64,000 nt of DNA from Tubulanus polymorphus. Taxonomy: Eukaryota; Nemertea; Palaeonemertea; Tubulaniformes; Tubulanidae. The DNA lies in assembly GCF_964204645.1 (NCBI RefSeq), contig NC_134033.1, forward strand, positions 13,890,155 through 13,954,154, read 5' to 3'. The notes beneath the pieces are model-generated. The model was not told the DNA's origin. It did no database searches and was given only the letters and a program-made list of their open reading frames with translations. Made by a program: the position numbers and the translations under genes. Positions 48,301 through 60,300 of the stretch are shown piece after piece; position 1 is the first letter of the stretch; each line of letters opens with the position of its first letter.

Positions 48301-51300
48301 ACGTAGACTTCCCGGCGGAATATTTTGGACGGGTCTACACGAGCAATTTAAGACTGGTTACTGGAAATGGGCGGTATGAAACGCTCGCCCGTTCGTTCGT
48401 TCGTTCGTTCGTTCGTTCGTTCGTTCGTTCGTTGGAGTCAGTAACGTACAGTTCTTTAACATGGATTTCTTTCTCTAATTCAAGGGACCGAGTTTCGTTA
48501 ACTGGAACAGAGGTGAACCAAACAACGTCAGAAACGAGGACTGCACGCACGTGTACAATAACGGCAAATGGAATGATATCAGCTGTAATGCGCGTCAACG
48601 ATTCGTCTGCAAATCCAGAAAAAGTAAGTTCACGCTGCTATTCCTAACTAGCTTCGCGACGCTTTTATACGGATTTCGACGACGAACAAAAAAAAACTAA
48701 TACGAAAATCATCTTATTTCGAAGTTGAGGGTAAATGTCCCGGCGGTTGGAAGTCGTATAGACATTCGTGTTACAAGTACTACCCGCAGGCTAAGAATTT
48801 TGCAGGCGCGCGTCAAACATGCAGAAGTCAAAAGAGCTACCTGGCCTGGATCGACGACATGGATGAAAATAATTACATTCGGCGTAAGTTGATAAAACGC
48901 TACATATCCGTGTTGTGACGGTAATATAGAGAAAATCCCACAATAATGACGAAAAACGAAGTCCGAAAATGTTTCCTAGAGTTGGTAGTTTATTCTCCGG
49001 AGTTGTTTAAGATGTTCACCTTGGCTTACCTTTTTTGCAAATAGGACTCGGAGGAGGAACTATATTCATCGGATTGAATGACATGCGACGAGAAAGTTAT
49101 TTCACTTGGGATGTAAGTTGCAAAAGAAAACTGTAAATTCTACTCATAGAAGGAGCTATTGTTTAGGAATTGAAGTGATCGAGAATTTTTCCAGGGTCCG
49201 GAGAGTGGGAGTTTATACTGGGCTCCCGGGAATCCAAACAACAAGAAAACGGACGAATGTACCGGTATGGACATGAGAGGAAAATGGACGAACTACAATT
49301 GCAAGAGCAAAAAGGAAGGATTCATCTGCCAAAGAGGCATCGGAGGTAAGCTTCCGCCTTTACCAACTTGTTTATTATGATAAATATGACTATGATAAAT
49401 ACATTGCGTCGCCGTGATCGGAATCTTTTAGAGTTTGACTGATTGTAAAGGAACTTAATCTTTGAATGTTACTTAACCCAAGACCCCCTAAATCTAAGAT
49501 CTTCTATTCCTGATCCGGAATAAAGTAGCCCGAGATATTCATTTCATATCCATGGGATGTCAGGGGATTTCATGAATATGAAGTTATTAAACAACGGCCA
49601 ATCTGATTGACTGTCAATCTCCGAGCGTTTTCTCTAGGGCAGGGGTTTTGATGCTGTCAGGTCCCTGCACAGAGAGCTGATGTGTCTCTAGGGCAGGGGT
49701 TTCGATGTTGTCACGTCCCTGCACAGAGAGCTGATGTGTCTCTAGGGTAGGGGTTTCGATGTTGTCACGTCCCTGCACAGAGAGCTGATGTGTCTCTAGG
49801 GCAGGGGTTTCGATGTTGTCAGGTCCCTGCACAGAGCTGATGTGTCTCTAGAGCAGGGGTTTTGATGTTGTCAGGTCCCTGCACACAGAGCTGATGTGTC
49901 TCTAGAGCAGGGGTTTTGATGTTGTCAGGTCCCTGCACAGAGCTGATGTGTCTCTAGAGCAGGGGTTTCGATGTTGTCAGGTCCCTGCACAGAGCTGATG
50001 TGTCTCTAGGGCAGGGGTTTCGATGTTGTCAGGTCCCTGCACAGAGCTGATGTGTCTCTAGAGCAGGGGTTTTGATGTTGTCAGGTCCCTGCACAGAGCT
50101 GATGTGTCTCTAGAGCAGGGGTTTCGATGTTGTCAGGTCCCTGCACAGAGCTGATGGGTTTCGTATGGCAGGGGGTTTGGTCTGACAGAGTCTAACATGA
50201 TGTCATCAGGTTTGGAGGGAGGGTGTGTCTACTAGGACAGGGGTTTGTACTGTGTCAAGAGTCTAATGCCACCAAATCCTCACGGGAGGATGGGTCTATT
50301 AGGGCAGATATTTGTATGGTGGCAAAGTCCCTCGACGTCATCAGGTTCGAGTCCGACTTGTGGGGGAGGGTGTGCTATAAATACGTCTGAACCCTCGATC
50401 GTAGTTAACTTTAGTTTTAGTTAAATATGGTATCACTTTCAGTTAGTGGTCCGGCGATAGGGGGAAGTTCAGGAGGATCAAGATGTAAGTAGAAGGCGAT
50501 GCCATACTTGAAAGAAAATCACATCAATAACAAGTCAACATATTAAATGAATATATCTATTCAATAATTTTATATAAAAGTCATCCTAACTCTATAGGAT
50601 TGTGCATAAATGCCCGAATGATCTGGACCAATCTAATCTAGAACCAGTTCTGCTTCGAGTTTTGACTCGTAAAGAATGAATCTCGATTTTTGTTTGTTTG
50701 TGCGATTGATTTTAGCTTCTGGGGGAACTCGAATGAGGAGGACAGGGTGTTTTCTGGACAAAGCGAAGCGAGATCTGCCGAGTGGTTTTAAGAGCAATAA
50801 TAAGATGACTCCAATAATGTGCGTCCGTCATTGCGCTAAAAACGGTGAGTATACCATAACTGTTCATATAGTTCAAGATTAGAAACGTTAGAAAACGGAT
50901 TGAGATATTACCAATATCAGATACGTTTATTCTCATTCATAAATTGTTTTTGTTTAATAGGATTTAAATACGCTGGAGTACAGTACGCGCGTCAATGTTT
51001 CTGTGGTAATAAATATGGTAGATACGGCGGTAGACCGAACAGAGAATGTAATATGAAATGTGGCGGAGACAAATCAAAAACATGTGGCGGCACCTGGCGG
51101 AATAATATATACAGAATTATTGGTAAGAAATTGTCATTTTTATTACTGATCAGTCGCTTAGATAACTCATCGTCTTTGGGCGATTCAAAGTGGATTTTCC
51201 TATTATTAACGTCCATTTCGACTTTCATCACTGGCCAATTTCAGGAATAAATCACGTATTCAAGCTTTTCTAACGGCTTCTGTTTTGAATTTATTTCTAG

Positions 51301-54300
51301 TGCGGCGGCGAGGACGGGGTGAGTAGAAGGATTTGTTTGGACGTTCTATTAACATTTCTAGAATATCGCTGTTTCATCCATAGACAAAAAATAATATCTA
51401 TATTGTCTTGTAGGAAGAACTCGAATGAAGAAGACAGGATGTTTTCTGGACAAATCAAAGCGAGATCTACCGAGTCTACATATCCATAACAATAAGATGA
51501 CTCCAAGACTGTGCGTCCATCATTGCGCTAGAGGCGGTCTGTAATATTTGTCATAACTGTCCACGTACACATCAGAAAATGAAATATCTTTCCTCAATAA
51601 AAGTTAAACACTTTTTAAAAAATGAAATGGTTTTATAGGATTTAAATACGCGGGAGTACAGTATGGGCGTCATTGTTTCTGCGGTAATAAATATGGTAGA
51701 TACGGCGGTAGACCGAACAGAGAATGTAACATGAAATGCAGCGGAGACAAATCAAAAATATGTGGCGCTGCTGGCAGAAGTAACATATACCGAATTATTG
51801 GTAAGAATTCATCTTTTTGATTAAGAATTGGCCGATTTGCTGCCGTGATTCATTGTCGTTTGATCATAATTCAGAGTCGATTTTATACAAATATTGATAT
51901 TGATCTTGATTAACATTTTAACTTTCATCAACGGCTAAACATTCGCCACGTTTTCATATAACTCTATAACGGCTTCTGTTTTGAATTTATTTCTAGTGCG
52001 GCGGCGGTCACGGGGTGAGTAGAAGGATTTGTTTGGACGATGTATAAACATTTTTAGAATTTCGCTGTTTGTTACTTACTCGACAAAATTTATTAATGTT
52101 GTTTTTTTATATTGTATTATATTTATATATTGTAATGAATTAACATTTCTAGAATATCGCTGTTTCATCCATCGACAAAATATCTATGATGTCTTTTAGG
52201 AAGAACCCGAATGAAGAAGACAGGATGTTTTCTGGACAAAGCAAAGCGAGATCTACCGAGTCTACATATCCATAACAATAAGATGACTCCAAGACTGTGC
52301 GTCCATCATTGCGCTAGAGGCGGTCTGTAATATTTGTCATAACTGTTCGCGTACACATTTATAACATCAGAAAATGAAATATCTTTCCTCAATAAAAGTT
52401 AAACACTTTTTAAAAAATGAAATGGTTTTATAGGATTTAAATACGCGGGAGTACAGTATGGGCGTCATTGTTTCTGTGGTAATAAATATGGTAGATACGG
52501 CGGTAGACCGAACAGAGAATGTAATATGAAATGCAGCGGAGACAAATCAAAAATATGTGGCGCTGCTGGCAGAAGTAACATATACCGAATCATTGGTAAG
52601 AATTCATCTTTTTGATTAAGAATTGGCCGATTTGCTGCCGTGATTCATTGTCGTTTGGTCATAATTCAGAGTCGATTTTATACAAATATTGATATTGATC
52701 TTGATTAACATTTTAACTTTCATCAACGGCTAAACATTCGCCACGTTTTCATATAACTCTATAACGGCTTCTGTTTTGAATTTGTTTCTAGTGCGGCGTC
52801 GAGGACGGGGTGAGTAAAAGGATTTTTTTTAGGACGTTCTATTAATATTCCTAGAATATCGCTGTTTAATCCATCGACAAAAATATCTATATTGTCTTGT
52901 AGGAAGAACTCGAATGAGGAGGACAGGGTGTTTTCTGGACAAACCGAAGCGAGATCTGCCGAGTGGTTTTAAGAGCAATAATAAGATGACTCCAATAATG
53001 TGCGTCCGTCATTGCGCTAAAAACGGTGAGTATACCATAACTGTTCATATAGTTCAATATTAGAAACGTTAGAAAACGGATTGAGATATTACCAATATCA
53101 GATACGTATATTCTCTATCATAATTTTTTTGTTTAATAGGATTTAAATACGCGGGAGTACAGTACGCGCGTCAATGTTTCTGTGGTAATAAATATGGTAG
53201 ATACGGCGGTAGACCGAACAGAGAATGTAATATGAAATGTGGCGGAGACAAATCAAAAACATGTGGCGGCACCTGGCGGAATAATATATACAGAATTATT
53301 GGTAAGAAATTGTCATTTTGATTACTGATCAGTCGCTTAGATAACTCATCGTCTTTGGGCGATTCAAAGTGGATTTTACTAATATTAACGTCCATTTCGA
53401 CTTTCATCAACGGCCAATTTCAGGAATAAATCACGTATTCAAGCTTTTCTAACGGCTTCCGTTTTGAATTTATTTCTAGTGCGGCGGCGAGGACGGGGTG
53501 AGTAGAAGGATTTGTTTGGACGTTCTATTAACATTTCTAGAATATCGCCATTTAATCCATCGAAAAAAAATAATATCTATATTGTCTTGTAGGAAGAACT
53601 CGAATGAGGAAGACAGGATGTTTTCTGGACAAAGCAAAGCGAGATCTACCGAGTCTACATATCCATAACAATAAGATGACTCCAAGACTGTGCGTCCATC
53701 ATTGCGCTAGAGGCGGTCTGTAATATTTGTCATAACTGTTCACGTACACATCAGAAAATGAAATGTCTTTCCTCAATAATAGTTAAACACTTTTTAAAAA
53801 ATGAAATGGTTTTATAGGATTTAAATACGCCGGAGTACAGTATGGGCGTCATTGTTTCTGCGGTAATAAATATGGTAGATACGGCGGTAGACCGAACAGA
53901 GAATGTAACATGAAATGCAGCGGAGACAAATCAAAAATATGTGGCGCTGCTGGCAGAAGTAACATATACAGAATTATTGGTAAGAATTCATCTTTTTGAT
54001 TAAGAATTGGCCGATTTGCTGCCGTGATTCATTGTCGTTTGACCATAATTCAGAGTCGATTTTATACAAATATTGATAATGATCTTGATTAACATTTTAA
54101 CTTTCATCAACGGCTAAATATTCGCCACGTTTTCATATAACTCTATAACGGCTTCTGTTTTGAATTTATTTCTAGTGCGGCGTCGAGGACGGGGTGAGTA
54201 AAAGGATTTTTTAGGACGTTCTATTAATATTTCTAGAATATCGCTGTTTAATCCATCGACAAAAATATCTATACTCTCTTCTAGGAAGAACTCGAATGAA

Positions 54301-57300
54301 GAAGACAGGATGTTTTCTGGACAAACCGAAGCGAGATCTGCCGAGTGGTTTTAAGAGCAATAATAAGATGACTCCAATAATGTGCGTCCGTCATTGCGCT
54401 AAAAACGGTGAGTATACCCGCAGGTGTGGTGGGTCTGTAAGGGACACTCAATCAAAAAATCTAACGAAATTTACAAACCAAATAAACAACAGGGACAATC
54501 CCTATTTTAAGATCAAAAAAAAAAAAAAAAAAAAAAAAAAAACGATGAGTATACCATAACTGTTCATATAGTTCAATATTAGAAACGTTAGAAAGCGAAA
54601 TGAGATATTTACAATATCAGATACGTTTATTCTCTATCATAATTTTTTTGTTTAATAGGATTTAAATACGCGGGAGTACAGTACGCGCGTGAATGTTTCT
54701 GTGGTAATAAATATGGTAGATACGGCGGTAGACCGAACAGAGAATGTAATATGAAATGCAGCGGAGACAAATCAAAAACATGTGGCGGCACCTGGCGGAA
54801 TAATATATACAGAATTATTGGTAAGAAATTGTCATTTTTATTACTGATCAATAAGGCATACAGAATAGCTGTTCCTCATTTGCATGCATATTTGCTGTGC
54901 AAATTTCATCCAGCATCAAGATGGCCACCAGGCAGCCTCTTCTGTATAATCCCGATATTCTCTTCCGGATACGAGCACAAGTCAATTTCACTTCGCAATT
55001 CCAATTCAAAATATTTATTTTCAGTACGGAGGGGACGCGGACGCGGACGCAAATCTTGTAAGTAAAACGATTTCATCGAATAAACAAGAACATACTTTAT
55101 TAACTGTGATTACGTTACGTTTTTCTCCTGGGTTAAATAGCGAAGGGTTGGAGACGGTTCGGTAGGAAATTGTACCTATTCGACACGTCTAAATCAGAAA
55201 GCTGGATCTCCGCAGCCGATTCGTGCGCGAAGATGGGAGCCAAACTTGCCGCACCACAGAACCTATACGAACAACACTTCATCAACCGTAAGTATAGATA
55301 GAACAAGTATGATGATTATCATAATCATTCGCGCATAAATTTTATATTTGAAAATAATATAATGGGAACAAGGTGATTTCATTCAGGTTGATGGGCACCA
55401 CAGGAGTAGATACAAACTTCTATTCCTTAAACGTGGCCACGGTGCCCTTGGAAATCGCACACGCATCATCACCCAAATACACACACACACGACCTAATCG
55501 TATCACACTCAGAACCACCTTTTCATTCCGGCTTTCGTCGTTTCAGTGAACATACTATGTTTGTTCTCTTTTTCACAAAGACAATGCTTATGCAAGTATT
55601 ACCCCTGGTTTTTTTAACCACAGATTATCATCGAAATAGCACATAGAAGATCATTGACCGTATTAACACCTTTCTTCAATCTTCCTCAGAAAATAATAAA
55701 GCGTCTTCATCCTCAAAGACTAGGCTACGGTATTTGTATATCCTTACAAATACATAATTTCATTAGGACATATGTAATTTTGAAACACGTGTTGAATACA
55801 TTAGTATTGAAGAAATGTCACAAACATTTACATCAACATAAATGAATGATGTATGAATATTAACCGTTGACCCATCGTCAGAATAACCAAATACAATCTA
55901 TTGGAATCGCTAACCATTTGATAAGTCTTAAATGCGTACTTTTTATTCAACAAAAAAAAAAAACGTCGCAGTCTCCATATATTTCACATGATGTTCATGG
56001 TCGATCAAATCACTGAATATTTGATACGTTTACAATGGAACATGTTTATCATCGCGGTGACCATTATTGACGTCGTATTTAGATATATGGGGGGCATTTC
56101 TGAAAAATATCGATTACGCCTATACGTCTAAAGTCAGTATTCGTTGAAATAAAAAGATCAACCCCGTTTTAACTGTAGTCGTTGTGAATACGCTGAAAAA
56201 GAAAATGCTTCATATCGGGCTTTACGACCTCTCATCAGATCCCCGCCGTAGAAGCTGGCGCTGGCACGTGAGTACTTCATCGATTACCAACAAAATTCCC
56301 GATAAAAGACCTAGGCCCTATGGTCCTATCCGTAATTTCTCCGGCGTTATTTTTTTTTCGTCAGGCAACCTATCAAAATTGGAAAGCTCCTAAGATGTAT
56401 AAATACGTGAAAGGTCGTCATTGTACGACTATAAACCGATCCGGAAGATGGATGAAAGAACCGTGTATGTGGAAACGACAAACTATCTGCGAATACGACT
56501 ACAAGCGTAAGTCGAGCGTCTCACGAAAACATGACCAAAACTGATATTTCATACAACATACCCATGGTCAACACATTAAAATACGGATTTGATATATCAC
56601 ATATTTGTCTTATTCATCTTATATCTAAGCTTCGAAAAGGTAACATTTCATAGAAAATCTCTCTTATATTTTGCCAGTGAGGGGTAACAGCGGATGTCCT
56701 CGAGGCTGGAAGAAATCCGGCAGGTTTTGTTGGTTCCATATCAGACAGAAATACAATCTACCGGTTGCGTTCGCTTACTGTAACAAACGCAACTCGCGAC
56801 CGGTGTGGTTAGAAGACGCCCGCAAAGAAGCCGCCCTAAAACGTAAGTTTTCACCCGATTGAAAACAGGTGATAATAATAATAAATTAATAATAAATTTA
56901 TTTCTACAATAAAATTACAACATGTCATAAAGAGATATACAAATATGAAATGTTTTAATATAATGTGGAGGAGATTAGATGAAGCCAATGAAGGCTTATA
57001 AAATCTCTAATCCCCTAGCATACAGCGATTCACTCAACTCATACACACATGCAGTCATACACCTTCACCCAACATGCACCCACACACGTAGTCACTCAGG
57101 CGGTCAATCACACTATCTTTCATTCACTCTTACAATCTGGTAACAATTTCAAAACTGCAACTTAACAAGTTAGATAACTCATACGTCATCCACACGTGAA
57201 ATTCATCAAAATTTACGTTTTTCCAGGGGCGTTCAAGGGTCATTTCTGGATCGGAAATTTCCAGTTGAAAAAGCATTTCTGGAGATGGACGGTAAGTACA

Positions 57301-60300
57301 TGGTCTAATTCTAGAATTCCGATGGAGTCGGGTCGGGTATCTCTCCCAACTCGGGACTTCAGTCCCAGTGGGCTATTGCGTTTGAAGTTTTCGAAAGGAT
57401 GAATATTTGATAGATGATTTTAACCTTCGCAGGGTGGCAAGTTTCAATTATGGAACCCTGGAGAACCGAACAACTGGGGTGGCAAAGAGGACTGTACTTA
57501 CTTCACCATGAATAAACACAGAGGCTGGAATGATATACATTGCAATCGGCGATTCCATTCCATCTGCAAGAAAGCTAGAGGTAATTCCTTCATTATACTG
57601 TCATCTGAACAGGTCCTAAATCAACCGAGTGGATAATCATAAATTCGAACGAAAACGAACGCGCTTTTCGGAAACTCTTGCTTTTCGCAAACGACCTCCC
57701 CATAAATCTAGCTCAGTTCATTGATAATTCACGAGATTCTTCTCGCTTCAGTGGATAATAAGGGATGCCCTCGTCATTGGAAAAAGAGAGGCCGTTTTTG
57801 CTACCTATTTGTTCATCAAGCTCGCACATGGGTGCAATCCCATCAACACTGCAAAAAGTATCTATCGTACCTGGTTTCTGTAGACGACATCAAGGAACAT
57901 CGATATCTTGGAAGTAAGTGTCCGCCCAGCACCGAGATGTTCTCTTGTTGCTTAATGCAATCTGTTACAGTCGAATAAGTTCATTTTGATTCTTATATTT
58001 CAGAGTTGATAAAAACCAACACTTGGATTGGATATAACGACCGACTAGCAGAAGGGTTGTTCTCTTGGGCCGTTAGTAGTTTCATTCACATCTGAACTAA
58101 TTAGAAATAACTGGAAATCACTGTCAGTCTCAGACGTGTGTTTTTTGTTTCAAGGGTTTCGATGATGTGGATATCTGGTGGTTGCGAGGTGGATACCCGA
58201 AAGCGGACGCGAGTTTACGATGCGTCGGAACGTACAAAGGCCGTTGGGTTAACTACGAATGTGAACGAACGAAGAAACCAAAAATTTGCGAAAAATGGGC
58301 AGGTACGAGTTTGTAAGGGGATATGCCTTGGTAACGTGGACAGATACGATTATTCATTATATCAGTATTAATCCCTCAAAAAACTTAGTTTTGATGGCCA
58401 ATTTTCTTTTTCTCTAAAAATTACGATGTAGGTTTGCGAGTTTACAAAAATGCTAGACCCATGTTCAAAAAGAAGAAACGATCTAAGGGTAAACCGGATA
58501 AGCCGGATAAAAAGCCACCAGGTACGTCATGAAACAGCGTTCTAATCTGTATCTAATCGCATAACCGAAAAGTAGCAAAAACGAAATGATTGGAGATGAA
58601 ATAAGCGAGTTTGAAAAAGAAGCACAACTGCCAAATCTATCCGGCTATTTCATCCCCGGTTTTGTTGATTTAGAACTATGTCAGTATATGATTTACTTTG
58701 ATAGTATTCAATCTAATATTATATTACTAATAATGATAATAATATGATAATGTATTCAATATGGCTGTAAATCATATTCATTTTTTTCTCTATTAAAATT
58801 CTCAAATCTCTTGATTGCACCAGTTGAATACACTGAAAGGGTGTCAAATTCTTTCATCCACCTGCCCCGACCCACCATATCCTCCCATTCAAATTGTACG
58901 TTTTCTGTTTGTAAACATCGTATTGATTTTTCATTTATCACTTTTCACAAATCTCGATAACGTCGTCTTGATTTTGAATTTATTAAATCTTGCAAATTGC
59001 TTTAGTTTCGCTTTATGCCGGAATAATCCATTCATTTTCAGCCATTTTTGCACTAATTCCTCCCACCTGCATTTTCAGCCATTTTTGCACTAATTCCTCC
59101 CACCTGAAATGAACTTATGATGATTTTGCATTTTGTTATTCAAAAAAGTTGCAACTGAATTTTGAACGGGACCCTTTCAGTGTATTTCTACGTACGTGTG
59201 TATATCACGCGAATTTTCAAAACAAAAAACATTAACCCCTTAGCTTCCATTTGGATGAATACAACAAAATATGATTGAAATGCACTGAAGGGGTTAATGG
59301 ATTTTCTTTATGTAAACGGTATTTTGGTCAAAAAATCAGAAAAATGCCTTTTCTCGATGCATATTTTTCATCTTTGCTCAATTTGAATTTCGCTCACGAA
59401 TTAATGTCCGTTTTGTTTGGTTTCGTTTTTCTCCTAACGTTCTGATTGCAGTGGATAGATGCAAAAAGGGATGGACCAAATACGGTAATCGTTGTTACTT
59501 GTTTAAGAAGTCGAGTCAAATGACGTGGAACGGCGCGCGACGATTCTGCGACAAATCGTCTGCCCACCTACCATACATCCGGTCCGCGTCTGAAAACGAT
59601 TTCGTTCGAGGTTCGTATCGTCGCTTTCATCGTCATCATCATTATCATCACGGCTTAGATAGACCGATTAGTATGTCCGTATAGCCCGACTGTTTTTCTT
59701 CATAACATTATATTTATAATTATGTCCATTAATGTAATCATGTCGCTCTGAGGATCCGCTAGGGCCTCTAGTCACGATAAAAACGCGGGAACTGAGGTTC
59801 GAATTCAAACGCAACTTCAGCGATCGATGATCCACTTTGGGTGACCGAGTAACTACTAGCGAACCCGGTGGATCCTCACCTGCCATAAGTAAAATCCTCG
59901 ATTGCCACAGGAGGTAGGTTTCTAATTGCGTTGTTCTATTTGCAGCTCGAATGCGAACGGCTGGACGTAAAATCCATCTGGGATTGACGTCTTGGGCCGT
60001 CCGTCACGTGAAAACGTCGAAAAAGAAACGTCATATGTTTTACTGGCAGGTGCGCATTCATATTCCAAACAGTAAACCTCGCCCGACTAACATGGCCAAC
60101 TCGAATCTTTTGACTCAACTAAACTAAAACTAAACTCTTTTCGGACTCCTTAACCAATTTTGGAGCCTGTCATGTCCCAGTTTGTCAGGCGAGGTTTTTG
60201 GAGTTTGTCTACTGGGATTCGGTATTTAATATAAACTTTATAGAAAATATCAATCAACTCAATGAAATATGATAAGTAGATCTGAAGAAGATGGATATGA

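Larger units (their letters stand above)
45762..49345 (+). other. Lectin block 1: CTLD1-CTLD2-CTLD3
   Basis: CTLD1 exons 45762-45914, 46794-46873, 47741-47870; CTLD2 48022-48186, 48294-48373, 48485-48623; CTLD3 48725-48883, 49045-49112, 49195-49345. CTLD1 has [21 protein letters not shown] but WYD in place of WND. CTLD2 has the complete mannose-type set: GEPNN, NEDC and WND. CTLD3 has IGLND, then GNPNN in place of EPN, and WTN in place of WND. A linker exon at 50443-50484 ([14 protein letters not shown]) joins the block to the WSC array. Confidence 0.88.

Noticed and set aside
49624-50155. CRISPR-like direct repeats
   Set aside because: The units are head-to-tail without unique spacers, in an intron of an animal gene; it is a minisatellite.
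54296-54559. Read-through of WSC6 exon 1 into a Lys-rich tail
   Set aside because: The tail is the translated poly(A) of the retrosequence; the donor at 54408 matches that of WSC1 and WSC4.
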